Origin: Thermotogota bacterium
GTDB taxonomy: Bacteria; Thermotogota; Thermotogae; Thermotogales; DSM-5069
Assembly: GCA_029551145.1 (NCBI GenBank)
Contig: JAKPGA010000017.1
Coordinates: 1 to 64,000, forward strand
Reading direction: 5' to 3'
Length of the DNA stretch: 64,000 nucleotides
This document shows positions 1 to 8,130 of this stretch, piece after piece (position 1 is the stretch's first letter; every line of letters begins with the position of its first letter). A program made the position numbers and the translations under genes. The notes beneath the pieces are model-generated. The model worked only from the letters and a program-made list of their open reading frames with translations. It did no database searches and had not been told where the DNA came from.

Positions 1-284
1 GCTATCGATGCAAAAGCAAACGAATTGATACCAAAAGCGAGTTTTTGAAAAACTGCAAGCAGTGGCAATTTAACATAGACCGCCGTCAAGAGTGCAGATA
101 TCCCCAAGGAGATGGATATGGGTGTGCCTATCAAGATGAGAAATCCAAGGCTCAGCCATAGAAAGAATATCTGCTTTGTCTGAACTGACAGTCGATCTAA
201 AAAGGGCATATTGAACCAAAGTGCCAAAAGCAGCAAGATCAGAATTCCAATAATGATAAGCTTGATCACAGTGGTTACTCTCAT
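1..284 (-). CDS. dctM: TRAP transporter large permease DctM, N-terminal fragment
   Basis: The first ~94 codons of a gene that runs off the left edge. Reading from ATG at 284 the protein begins MRVTTVIKLIIIGIL and continues as hydrophobic helices with a polar GTPISISLG-type loop, as expected for the start of the 12-helix DctM subunit that forms the Na+-coupled channel. Its ATG overlaps the TGA of the DctQ gene (ATGA), so the two are translationally coupled. Identity rests on hydrophobicity plus position after DctP and DctQ; the rest of the gene is outside the window. Confidence 0.8.
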   Translation of the reverse strand, partial: MRVTTVIKLIIIGILILLLLALWFNMPFLDRLSVQTKQIFFLWLSLGFLILIGTPISISLGISALLTAVYVKLPLLAVFQKLAFGINSFAFASI

Positions 285-757
285 TTCCTGAACCACCCCA
301 AGATGATTTTGGTTATCTTTTCTATGCAGAATATGATCAGCAAAATTCCGCAAATCGTCACGGTTATGTACATCCAAAAATATGTGATTCTCAAACCAGA
401 CATCCTACCCGGTAATTTTGAGAGGCTAACCCCTCCACCAATCATCATGTATCCATAGTAGATGATCAAACAGTTCACGCAGATCTCGAGAAGGTCTTTC
501 ACAAGCTTCGGAAGTTTTGAGATAAAGATTTCAACTCTTATGTGAGAAGATTCTCTGACTCCAACGGCACTGTTCGTCATGGTAAACCAGATCATCACAA
601 GGAGCACAAAATCCAGTGACCATGAGAGTGGTAAAGACAAGATATCTCTGTAGAACAGATCCATGAGTGCAATCAAAAGCATCAAAAAGATTGAAAAAAC
701 GCCAAACCATTTGATACTTCTGTCGAGATAGTCCAGGATTTTCTGAATTATCCTCAC
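281..757 (-). CDS. dctQ: TRAP transporter small permease DctQ
   Basis: A ~158-aa inner-membrane protein with four predicted helices, the usual size and topology of DctQ, the small subunit that bridges the binding protein and the DctM channel. A tryptophan-rich region (SWSLDF, MIWFTMTNSAVGVRE) in the middle is typical of the family. GTG at 757 is preferred over ATG at 772 because GGGAGG lies 6-7 bases upstream of it. It lies between DctP and DctM in one minus-strand operon. The substrate cannot be told from sequence, but the neighbouring genes suggest an organic or amino acid. Confidence 0.85.
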   Translation of the reverse strand: MRIIQKILDYLDRSIKWFGVFSIFLMLLIALMDLFYRDILSLPLSWSLDFVLLVMIWFTMTNSAVGVRESSHIRVEIFISKLPKLVKDLLEICVNCLIIYYGYMMIGGGVSLSKLPGRMSGLRITYFWMYITVTICGILLIIFCIEKITKIILGWFRK

Positions 758-775
758 CTGAAGACCTCCCATAAA

Positions 776-799
776 AAGGGGGGCGCCTCACGCCCCCTT
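776..799 (-). terminator. Intercistronic hairpin with T-run after DctP
   Basis: A G/C-rich stem (AAGGGGG paired with CCCCCTT, one bulge, loop CCTCA) lies between the DctP stop and the DctQ start. Read on the minus strand it is followed by TTTTTAT, so it looks like a partial terminator or 3' stabiliser. Inference: it would give more binding protein than permease. Confidence 0.65.
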
Positions 800-803
800 G
801 CGC

Positions 804-1760
804 TCACTTGGTGTTCATAATCGCATCGATTATATCTTTGTACTTGTCATATTTCTGATACAAAGGTTGAACCGCCTTCTGGAAGAGCTTGAGGTCTTCC
901 GGTGTTGGATAGTAGAAATTAGCCCCTGCAGCCTTCAAAGCTTCCATGTTGGCCTTTGTTCTGTCGGCCCAAAGCTTTCTCTGGTACAGTGAAGCAGCAT
1001 GCGCTGCAGTTTTGATGATCAGTTGATCTTCTTTTGAGAGAGAGTTCCAAGTAGCGAGATTCATAAACAAAATCTCCGGAACCATTGAGTGCATATTGAA
1101 GGAATAGTGAGGAGCAACTTGGTAAAAACTCATGGTGTAATAACTCGGTATGTTGTTCTCTGCACCATCTATGACACCAGTCTGAAGCCCCGTGTAAACC
1201 TGACCATACTCCATGACTATAGGTGTCCCACCGAGCAATTTCACCATTTCAACGAAGACAGGTGCATTCTGTACCCTGATCTTCAAACCCTTCAGGTCAT
1301 CCGGTTTCAAAATGGGTGTCTTTCTGGTGAAGAAGCTTCTCGCACCTGAATCAAAATAAGTAAGACCGATCAGTCCAGATGACTTCATCGAATCAAGCAG
1401 CTTTTCTCCAACTTGGCCGTAAAGCACCTTCCACAGATGTTCTTCGCTGGAGAAGAGGAATGGCAAGGACAGAACGCTCAAACTGTCTACAAAGGATGCC
1501 AGAGGTGCAGCGTTGACACGGTTGAATTGAATAACACCAGCCATGGTTTGCTGAATCGTCTCTGTCTCCGATCCAAGTTGTCCACCGTAATAAACCTGGA
1601 TGTCGATCCTTCCGTTCGTCATCTGTCTGACAACATCTGCAAAGAAGATATCGGCAAGCGTTGTTGGGTAATCAGCAGGTTGGTTCTCGGCTAATCTATA
1701 AGTGACGGAGAAGATCAACAGAGTAGGAAACACCAACAGAAGAACAAGTAATCTCTTCAC
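804..1760 (-). CDS. dctP: TRAP transporter solute-binding protein DctP
   Basis: A 318-aa periplasmic binding protein. An N-terminal signal segment (KRLLVLLLVFPTLLIFSV) is followed by the DctP fold. Visible family marks are GGQLGSETE (about residue 58) and the substrate-contact region GLKIRVQNAPVFVEMVKLLGG (about 155-175), where the conserved arginine that salt-bridges the ligand carboxylate sits in KIRVQ, then YTGLQTGVIDGAENN. The start is GTG at 1760 with GGGAGGTGAGG upstream. It is the first gene of a DctPQM operon with its own promoter. Ligand unknown; the arginine implies a carboxylate. Confidence 0.92.
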   Translation of the reverse strand: MKRLLVLLLVFPTLLIFSVTYRLAENQPADYPTTLADIFFADVVRQMTNGRIDIQVYYGGQLGSETETIQQTMAGVIQFNRVNAAPLASFVDSLSVLSLPFLFSSEEHLWKVLYGQVGEKLLDSMKSSGLIGLTYFDSGARSFFTRKTPILKPDDLKGLKIRVQNAPVFVEMVKLLGGTPIVMEYGQVYTGLQTGVIDGAENNIPSYYTMSFYQVAPHYSFNMHSMVPEILFMNLATWNSLSKEDQLIIKTAAHAASLYQRKLWADRTKANMEALKAAGANFYYPTPEDLKLFQKAVQPLYQKYDKYKDIIDAIMNTK

Positions 1761-1807
1761 AACCTCACCTCCCTTGAGATCACCAGCACGGTAGAGTTAA
1801 CAATAAC

Positions 1808-1837
1808 ATCATAGCAGATTCAAGATCTTAATGTCAA
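1808..1837 (-). promoter_or_regulatory. Sigma70-type promoter of the DctPQM operon
   Basis: On the minus strand TTGACA (1837-1832), an 18-base spacer and TATGAT (1813-1808) lie about 48 bases upstream of the DctP start. Both boxes are near consensus. The rest of the 1761-2008 intergenic stretch shows no gene; a weak TGTGA/TCACA hairpin near 1987-2002 may end the upstream operon. Confidence 0.75.
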
Positions 1838-2008
1838 GAAAATGAGTTTTATATCAGTTGCTCTTTCAGACCAGACAGTTTGTTCTAACTCTCACGATCA
1901 GATGATATCTGGCACCCGACACACAAAAAGAGAAATATGCAGATCTTGTCTGCAGAGTTTTATATATATTCACAATCCATCATTCTGTGAAAAAATCACA
2001 CATTCTTT

Positions 2009-2890
2009 TCAGGTACACCTCTGGAGAACTTCACACAATACATTCTCTTCTTTATTCACGTCGATGCATGTGACTTTGAGCTCTTTTTTGAGTGCATCAA
2101 CCACTTCAGATATGTCTATCTTCGAGAGTTGGTATCCTTCGACACGCCGTTCGGGATAACATGGATTAACCGTGACACAAAGCAACTTAGGCTTTCTCTT
2201 CACGGCAATGTCTAATTTCTCCAACTGTTCTTCGAGTTTTCTGTAATTGTCTGCTAAGATCAGGTGAATTGGCGATTCCAACAGCAAAGGCTTACCCAAA
2301 TAAGATTGAAGTTTTTCAACACTGATTACACCTGACAAAGATACCCTGTCTTTACCGTCTTGTTCTGGCAACATAAAGGCTTTAACCATCAATCTGGCTT
2401 CGACAATAAGCTCGCTCAAGTTAGTTGTTCTTGCAGCTCCTGTAGCGATGATGACGTAATCCGCATACTGAAAAGGAACCATTCTGTTTATAGCTCCGTC
2501 AATTACCAACACATCTATCGAATAACTTCCAAGTCTTTTCATAACCTCAAAGAGGTCATCACTCGAATTAGGACCGACAAGGACAGCTGTACCGAGTTCT
2601 TTAACCCTGTAAACACATATCCTTCCCATAGGAGTTCTGAGGGACAGTTTCTCTATCAGCTCCAATTTCGCTGTCGAATGACGTGCAGCTTGTTCGCTCG
2701 TTATCACAAGCGTACCCTCGTCGACCACAACTTTTGGTTTGGGCAGACCTGTGACATGATCAAGATCCTCACCGTCAAAGCCGATACTGGTTATCGCGAT
2801 CTTCTTATCGTTCAGACACTTCAAAACAGAATTCAGAGCTGTGGTCTTACCTGTGTTCTTGGCAGTTCCAAGAATTCCTATAGTCAGCAT
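2009..2890 (-). CDS. KamB-like P-loop ATPase, probable B12-aminomutase reactivase subunit
   Basis: A 293-aa P-loop protein. The Walker A motif is GTAKNTGKTT (residues 8-17). It is followed by IAITSIGFDGEDLDHVTG, KPKVVVDEGT and TPMGRICVYR, and DVLVIDGAINR (about 150) fits a Walker B-like strand. This series matches what I remember of KamB, the reactivase-associated protein of lysine 5,6-aminomutase (recall, not a search). The ATG overlaps the stop of the mutase gene, so the two are coupled. Role inferred: ATP-driven release of damaged cobalamin from, or loading onto, the mutase. The last ~100 residues carry several cysteines and match nothing I recognise. It is the last gene of the long minus-strand run. 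Confidence 0.65.
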   Translation of the reverse strand: MLTIGILGTAKNTGKTTALNSVLKCLNDKKIAITSIGFDGEDLDHVTGLPKPKVVVDEGTLVITSEQAARHSTAKLELIEKLSLRTPMGRICVYRVKELGTAVLVGPNSSDDLFEVMKRLGSYSIDVLVIDGAINRMVPFQYADYVIIATGAARTTNLSELIVEARLMVKAFMLPEQDGKDRVSLSGVISVEKLQSYLGKPLLLESPIHLILADNYRKLEEQLEKLDIAVKRKPKLLCVTVNPCYPERRVEGYQLSKIDISEVVDALKKELKVTCIDVNKEENVLCEVLQRCT

Positions 2891-4662
2891 TTTTTCACCG
2901 TTCCTCTACCTGCTCTGCCAGGATTTGCACCTTCTTCTTTACTACCAAACAAACCTTCATACAGAGAGGCTACAAAATCACCACGGTCTGCAACTTTTTT
3001 GAGGGTCTGATATATTCCATCTTTTATGGACTTGGCATATTCATAGGCTTGTTTTGTTGGCTCTATCTTTGTCTTTCCAAAAAATCTGAATGCGTCAGCG
3101 ATGGCTCTGAGGCTGTCGATTCTTGCAGAGGTCGTTATTGCCCCTCTTGCATATGCTTCATCTGTTGAGGAAACAGTTATTGCGTCAAGTTCAAGAGACT
3201 TTCCCAAAGCTGCATGAAGTGCTGTAGTCATGGCTGATTGTACCCTATCCTCGGTATGAGTCATAAAACCAATGGGCTCACCGGGCCATATTGGAGCATC
3301 GATGATCTCCCTCAGCGCAAGTATCTTACCGACATTGTAATCCACATAATTGTCTTCCATATATTTGTTTATAATAGCATCTGGAGAATAACAGAACAGA
3401 GGCTTCAAAATAGGTCTGGCGCCCAGTTTCACACCAAGATATGCCACAACAATCATCCCGGCGAATGCCTTCGGCGCCGGTACACCACCAAGCTCCTCAT
3501 TGGTCGGCAGATCAAAGGGCATGTTGTACTTTGCCGCAAGTTTTATAGAGTAGAAGCCATCCACGGTTAATCTTTCTGGATCTGTTCCGCCATTGAGTGA
3601 GCCGTAAACCATGTTTATCTTTGTGAGATCGGCTCCGGCTTCATGCGCGAGCAGAACGGTTTCCGGAGTGTTTACACCTCTATGAGCACGCACGCACCAG
3701 AGTGTCGCATCGTTCAAAGCAGATTTTATGAGTTTGAGGTTTTCGAGGGTGATGATCGAACCGTCTTCTTCGTGAGCAAGAAGTCCTTCCAGAAGTCCCT
3801 CGCACCTCGCACCCCATGATGGATCAAAGTGCAGAACGCCATCTGCGCCCCACGCTTCACTGATCTTTATATGCATGGCATCCATAAACGGACAACCAGT
3901 ACCATATTGCACAAAGACAAGAGGTTTGTCGGTGGTGTGACGGAGTACTTTTGGGGCAAACGACGTTCTGTTGATCAATTCATTGAGTTTGTCAATCTCT
4001 TCCTGTGTAATCAATCTCACATGCTTAGGGACAAGTTTTTCTCTGTAATAAGATTTGACAAGATCATCGCACAGCTTTATATATTCATCCCAAAGATTCT
4101 CGCCTTTCAAGATTTTTTCTCTGATCTTTGCTCTCTCAACACCTGGGCTTGTTCTTTCACTTGCCCAATCGATTATCTGATCTGTTATCTTTTCAAGCAA
4201 CCCCAAGAATTCTTTATCTTTGATTTGATAAGTGTATTGTTGTGTGATATCCTTTTTGCTCTTTTTTATTCTCTGGGCTTCCTCAGATAACTCTTTACCT
4301 TCGACATATGCCACCACTTCTTCCCAGCGCGTCTTTTCCCCAAAACCAGCGTCATATCCCAGCTCCGCAGCAAGCTCCTTGGTTATCGCCTTGCCACCGA
4401 CGACCACCTTGCACTTTCTCCTGAGCCCAGCGGCGTCGACCAGATCTATGAATCTTCCCAGGAGCTCCGCGGCGTTGTAGCCGAGAGTTCTGCTGACCAT
4501 TATGTAATCTGGTATCTCTTTTTGACACACCTCGATGATCTCTTCCATCTTCATATCTGGTGGCAGCAAAATGGTCTGATGACCTCGTTGAGAAAACTCC
4601 CTGTTGAGCATCTTCACAGCCACATCATGAACAGGATCCAGCGGCACCAAGACTATCTTCAT
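2884..4662 (-). CDS. Cobalamin-dependent mutase: N-terminal B12 domain fused to TIM barrel
   Basis: A 592-aa protein in two parts. Residues 1-125 form a Rossmann-like B12-binding domain: LDPVHDVAVKML aligns with the DxHxxG signature of glutamate and lysine mutases, with H12 as candidate axial ligand; VVVGGKA (about 87) is the second nucleotide-loop mark. Residues ~245-545 form a TIM barrel with FVQYGTGCPFMDAMH, AWGADGVLHFDPSWG, VRAHRGVNTPE and GGVPAPKAFAG, resembling glutamate mutase E and the OraE/KamD barrels. In OraE the B12 domain is C-terminal; here it is N-terminal. The PLP lysine of OraE lies 11 residues after the axial His; here that position is Phe. The gene overlaps both its neighbours, a 76-aa protein and a KamB-like ATPase. 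Family placement is good, substrate unknown. Confidence 0.7.
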   Translation of the reverse strand: MKIVLVPLDPVHDVAVKMLNREFSQRGHQTILLPPDMKMEEIIEVCQKEIPDYIMVSRTLGYNAAELLGRFIDLVDAAGLRRKCKVVVGGKAITKELAAELGYDAGFGEKTRWEEVVAYVEGKELSEEAQRIKKSKKDITQQYTYQIKDKEFLGLLEKITDQIIDWASERTSPGVERAKIREKILKGENLWDEYIKLCDDLVKSYYREKLVPKHVRLITQEEIDKLNELINRTSFAPKVLRHTTDKPLVFVQYGTGCPFMDAMHIKISEAWGADGVLHFDPSWGARCEGLLEGLLAHEEDGSIITLENLKLIKSALNDATLWCVRAHRGVNTPETVLLAHEAGADLTKINMVYGSLNGGTDPERLTVDGFYSIKLAAKYNMPFDLPTNEELGGVPAPKAFAGMIVVAYLGVKLGARPILKPLFCYSPDAIINKYMEDNYVDYNVGKILALREIIDAPIWPGEPIGFMTHTEDRVQSAMTTALHAALGKSLELDAITVSSTDEAYARGAITTSARIDSLRAIADAFRFFGKTKIEPTKQAYEYAKSIKDGIYQTLKKVADRGDFVASLYEGLFGSKEEGANPGRAGRGTVKKC

Positions 4663-4889
4663 TTTTGATCGCCTCCATCCACCCAGCTGTATCTGTCCCC
4701 AGGTCTGTAGACGTATGCCCTCAATCTTATTCTGGCTGCAAAACCATTGTGCTCGACAAATACAACATCGACATCCTTGAAACCAAAAGACTTCATCATT
4801 TGAATCCCAAGATCTCTCGCCTGCTGCTCACTCTCTGACAACAAAGTGGTTTCAACATCCACCGCGTCTATCACGTGTTTCTCCAGCAT
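4659..4889 (-). CDS. Small protein resembling the dimerisation domain of B12 aminomutases
   Basis: A 76-aa protein whose TGA overlaps the mutase ATG. Residues 20-60 (QQARDLGIQMMKSFGF, DVDVVFVEHNG, ARIRLRAYVYR) give a helix followed by beta-strands and resemble by eye the dimerisation segment that precedes the B12 domain in OraE/KamE, where a helix ending KKMNLEEVEVI is followed by strand-rich sequence. Inference: it is a separate small subunit of the adjacent mutase, a split-off dimerisation domain rather than an OraS homologue. This comparison is from memory. No catalytic motif is visible. Confidence 0.5.
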   Translation of the reverse strand: MLEKHVIDAVDVETTLLSESEQQARDLGIQMMKSFGFKDVDVVFVEHNGFAARIRLRAYVYRPGDRYSWVDGGDQK

Positions 4890-4898
4890 AATATCACC

Positions 4899-5735
4899 TC
4901 ACTCTTTCAACGCATCGGATAGGATATACCCCTGCGCCACAATCCGCGCATCTCCTTTTAGATAAACGTGTTTCAACAAAGACGAAACCTTCTGAAACCC
5001 GATCTCCAAAGTACCGCCCTTCGCCTTGACCAAAACCGGCGGCTGAATCTTTGAGAGGACAAACGATATTGCACAGGAAGCGATTGAACCAGTCCCGCAA
5101 GCCAGAGTCTCATCTTCCACACCACGCTCATAGGTTCTTACTATCAATTCGTTCTCACCAGAGACCTTCACAAAATTCACGTTCGTACCGTTTGGAAAAA
5201 GATCAAGGCTATACCTGATCTTTCTTCCAAGATCTTTTATTAGATCGTCGCTCATCAACTCGACATCTTCTCTATAGATAACTGCGTGTGGCACGCCCAC
5301 AACTGCAAAATGAAATTCCATCTCACCAAAACCGAAATTGTGGTACTGATTGAGCCTGAAGGTCGAAAGATCAAGATCTGGAAAGTTCACCCTCACATCA
5401 TCACCAACAATTGCGGCCTCGTGTATTCCTGAGAGAGTTTCAAATCTCATCGTTTCTTTTGCCACGCCCAAAAGATAAGCAAACCTCGAAATACATCGCG
5501 CGCCATTTCCACACATTTCTCCTTCGCTTCCATCTGAGTTGAAGTATCTCATCTTGAAATCTGCCTTGTCGGAGTTTTCAAGGATCATCAGCCCATCTGC
5601 ACCTATCGATTTTCTTCTGCGGCATACCAATCTCACAAAACGGCTTATGTCAAAGCCATTCAGAATTCCATTTCTATTGTCGATCAATATGAAATCGTTG
5701 CCTGCGCCATTCATTTTCACAAACTCTATCCTCAC
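4899..5735 (-). CDS. dapF: Diaminopimelate epimerase-like protein (DapF family)
   Basis: About 278 aa, full length for DapF. It keeps the start MNGAGNDFILID, the first catalytic cysteine in MCGNGARC and the second in ETLACGTG, so cofactor-independent 1,1-proton-transfer epimerisation should be possible. GTG at 5735 is preferred over TTG at 5738 by spacing to GAGGGA. The gene sits 9 bases from the small mutase-linked gene and 17 from the Ddh-like gene, in a catabolic rather than a lysine-biosynthesis setting. Two readings: the cell's DapF making meso-diaminopimelate, or a paralogue that epimerises a diamino acid before the mutase. Family call secure, substrate not. Confidence 0.88.
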   Translation of the reverse strand: MRIEFVKMNGAGNDFILIDNRNGILNGFDISRFVRLVCRRRKSIGADGLMILENSDKADFKMRYFNSDGSEGEMCGNGARCISRFAYLLGVAKETMRFETLSGIHEAAIVGDDVRVNFPDLDLSTFRLNQYHNFGFGEMEFHFAVVGVPHAVIYREDVELMSDDLIKDLGRKIRYSLDLFPNGTNVNFVKVSGENELIVRTYERGVEDETLACGTGSIASCAISFVLSKIQPPVLVKAKGGTLEIGFQKVSSLLKHVYLKGDARIVAQGYILSDALKE

Positions 5736-5752
5736 CAAAATCCCTCACATTT

Positions 5753-6661
5753 TCAAAGCAGCCTACAAATCAACTCTTCCCTTTCTCCACAAAGAAAATC
5801 TATTACTGGTATTTCAAGCAGTGTATAACAACCAGGCCTTTGCTTTGTCGTGGCTCTCGCCGAAGCAACCATTACTTGTGCCGTTGCAGCGGGATTGTTC
5901 ACCCACATGTGAAACTCCATTCTCTGATTGCAAGCCTTGCCAGAGGTACCCTTACGTTCTATCTTCACAGAGTGTCCCATATCAACCAGTTTACTCACAT
6001 CACTCACCTGATTAATATGTAACTCATCGTGTGAGAAATAAGGATCTTCTGCGATTTTCTTTGCAACATCTGCAAAGTCATAACCTTCCTCTAACTGGAC
6101 ATAAACAAGCCTTGAATGCATCCCCATACCCTTTGGGCACGTTATTGAAACGGCATCTTTCACACCTTCGATACGTTTCACAGCCACGGTGTGCCCCATG
6201 CTCATGCCTGGCCCAAAATTTGTCCAAGTGATACCCTTGGGTGCGATCATTTCAAACAGTACTCTGACAATGGAATCAGAACCAGGATCCCAACCGGCTG
6301 AAATGATCGAAACTGCACCGTTTTCCTTTGCGATCACATCGAGATCTTTCTTCAAACGCAGTGCACCTTCCGCGCCGTGTATATCATAGGCATCAACGGT
6401 GTTTATTCCCAACTTCAGATACTGCGGGGCGATTTTTGGAACTACTCTGCTATCAATCGCCAAAATGGCTACATCGGGTTTTGGCAAATCCTCAACATTG
6501 TCAACTACAGGTATGTCTCTGAACTCCTCTTCGAGTGATTTCACCCTTTGTGGGATCTCAACTATGCCTACCAATTCCATATCCTGGGCTTGAGACACGC
6601 AATCAAAGACGGCATGTCCTACATTGCCCATGCCAACGATCGCGACTCTTATCTTCCCCAT
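5753..6661 (-). CDS. ddh: meso-Diaminopimelate dehydrogenase-like amino acid dehydrogenase
   Basis: A 302-aa NAD(P)-dependent enzyme. The Rossmann start is VAIVGMGNVGHAV, and the family marks SAGWDPGSDS, NFGPGMSMGHT and C-terminal TLLEIPV match corynebacterial Ddh segment by segment. Ddh oxidatively deaminates the D-centre of meso-DAP to L-2-amino-6-oxopimelate, or runs in reverse. Here it neighbours DapF-like and B12-mutase genes, so it may deaminate the diamino acid made by the mutase, the step done by Ord or Kdd in ornithine and lysine fermentation. That role is inference; a biosynthetic Ddh is the alternative. The start is ATG with GGAGAAC nearby. Confidence 0.8.
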   Translation of the reverse strand: MGKIRVAIVGMGNVGHAVFDCVSQAQDMELVGIVEIPQRVKSLEEEFRDIPVVDNVEDLPKPDVAILAIDSRVVPKIAPQYLKLGINTVDAYDIHGAEGALRLKKDLDVIAKENGAVSIISAGWDPGSDSIVRVLFEMIAPKGITWTNFGPGMSMGHTVAVKRIEGVKDAVSITCPKGMGMHSRLVYVQLEEGYDFADVAKKIAEDPYFSHDELHINQVSDVSKLVDMGHSVKIERKGTSGKACNQRMEFHMWVNNPAATAQVMVASARATTKQRPGCYTLLEIPVIDFLCGEREELICRLL

Positions 6662-6712
6662 TTCATTGTTCTCCTTTCCAGACAGGTTCTACGGGTAGCT
6701 CACCGAACAAAA

Positions 6713-6730
6713 GGGGGACTCTCGTCCCCC
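6713..6730 (-). terminator. Intercistronic hairpin downstream of the permease gene
   Basis: A perfect 7-bp stem (GGGGGAC/GTCCCCC, loop TCTC) lies just after the permease stop and is followed on the minus strand by TTTTGTT. It separates the permease from the dehydrogenase-DapF-mutase block and may partly terminate transcription. Confidence 0.65.
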
Positions 6731-6738
6731 CACTTTTA

Positions 6739-8097
6739 CTACATGAGTATCATCGCTACGATCGTTGCACCTATGAAGCCCAAAATAACGGGTATGAAAT
6801 TCTTTCTTGCGATCTCCTCTGGTTTGGTCTTACAAACGGCAGCAACCGCTATCAAAGCCCACGGGACTATGGTTCCTCCACCTGTATTAACTGCTGTGAG
6901 TTGTCCAAGTGCAGCCAGAACAGAACTTTTCACCTTTGCAGCAGTGCCAAGACCTGCCGCAAGCGTTCCCATAAGCGGCAAACCAGAGAATCCTGAACCG
7001 TCAAGACCTGTTATTGCTCCAATAACAGCTTGCATTGGTGCAACTGCGAATCTGTTCAACGGCACCTTTGCCGCGAGTGCGTTACTCAGGTCAAACAGCA
7101 AAGGTTTACCGGCACTTCCGAATATCTGCGTTGCTTGACCGCCACCCATATAGAACAGAGCAGCGATGATAAAGACAGGTGCAAAGATCTTGACGCCGAA
7201 CATGAATCCTTCTCTCAGAAAGTCGACACCAACTTCCAAACCCTCTGATTTGTACTGCAATAGAGTAAAAACTAATAACAGCAAAGCTGCCGTACCACCG
7301 AGCAGTGCTGTAGCGTCACCGCCGCGCAGTTTCAAGGTGAGCATGAGTATTATGTCGACGATAAAAGCTAAGGATACCACCACAGCTTCAGCCTTTGCAA
7401 AACTACTGTGCTCTGTACTCTTGCTCTTTACAACACTTTCTCCGAACAATTCTATATCCTTTTTGGGATCGTATCCCTTGTTCGCCTTCATAGTGAAATA
7501 ATAAGTCAAAGGTATTGCGATGACTGCCCAAACGATGATCAATGGCACCATTGAGCTCATGACGGTTCCAACGGGCAATCCTGCCGCTTTTGCCGTAAGT
7601 GTAGGAGCACCTTGGATCACAAAGTCCGTTGTCAGCGACACGCCATATGCAAACATGGCTATTGCCACACCTGCTCCCAAGGGAGACAGACCAGCGCTCA
7701 CTGCGACAGGCACAAGCAGACTCCCTATTAGTGCCACAGCAGGCGTTGGCCAAATGAAGAGTGCAAGAACTGCCGTGATAATACCGACAAACCAGAACGC
7801 TGAGTTAGGTCCTTTGATGGGTTTACCAAGAGTTCTTATGAGCACCGCTGCGGCTCCGCTTTTCTCCATCTGCTTTGAAAGCGCAACCATCAACGAAATG
7901 ACCACTACGATGCCTATTAGTTCAACCGCCGCAACTACTACTGCGTTGAAGATAGACTGAATCGCTCCAAGAAAAGAGCCCGTTACTGCCCAGCCAACAC
8001 ACAAAGCACCAATGATACAGATGAGTGGTGTGTCTTTTCTGAAAAACATGGTTACAACTACTGCAATAACAAACAACAAATACAACCAGTGAGCCAA
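6739..8097 (-). CDS. Ion-coupled organic/amino acid permease (IT superfamily-like)
   Basis: About 452 aa with roughly 11-12 hydrophobic helices and two similar halves; GAPTLTAKAAGLP and GLDGSGFSGLPLMG are candidate re-entrant substrate loops. Length and pattern resemble GntP/CitMHS-type members of the ion transporter superfamily, but I cannot name the family. The start is TTG at 8097 by reading frame; the nearest good Shine-Dalgarno (AGGAGGTGA) is about 25 bases upstream, so the start is uncertain. Position directly before the Ddh/DapF/mutase genes suggests uptake of their substrate or cation/product exchange. Confidence 0.7.
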   Translation of the reverse strand: MAHWLYLLFVIAVVVTMFFRKDTPLICIIGALCVGWAVTGSFLGAIQSIFNAVVVAAVELIGIVVVISLMVALSKQMEKSGAAAVLIRTLGKPIKGPNSAFWFVGIITAVLALFIWPTPAVALIGSLLVPVAVSAGLSPLGAGVAIAMFAYGVSLTTDFVIQGAPTLTAKAAGLPVGTVMSSMVPLIIVWAVIAIPLTYYFTMKANKGYDPKKDIELFGESVVKSKSTEHSSFAKAEAVVVSLAFIVDIILMLTLKLRGGDATALLGGTAALLLLVFTLLQYKSEGLEVGVDFLREGFMFGVKIFAPVFIIAALFYMGGGQATQIFGSAGKPLLFDLSNALAAKVPLNRFAVAPMQAVIGAITGLDGSGFSGLPLMGTLAAGLGTAAKVKSSVLAALGQLTAVNTGGGTIVPWALIAVAAVCKTKPEEIARKNFIPVILGFIGATIVAMILM

Positions 8098-8130
8098 CGT
8101 GAGCTCAACTGCTATTGCCCCTTCACCTCC

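Noticed and set aside
1980-2005. Terminator after the KamB-like gene
   Set aside because: The TGTGA/TCACA stem is only 5-6 bp with an A/T loop and no T-run after it, too weak to list as a terminator.
2360-3010. 216-aa open frame on the plus strand inside the KamB-like and mutase genes
   Set aside because: It has a Cys/Ser/His-rich, low-complexity composition, no family motif and no ribosome site, and lies opposite two well-supported genes.
4899-5738. DapF as a simple lysine-biosynthesis gene
   Set aside because: Not excluded, but no dapA, dapB, dapD or lysC is near, and the overlap chain links it to the mutase; kept as an alternative within the entry.
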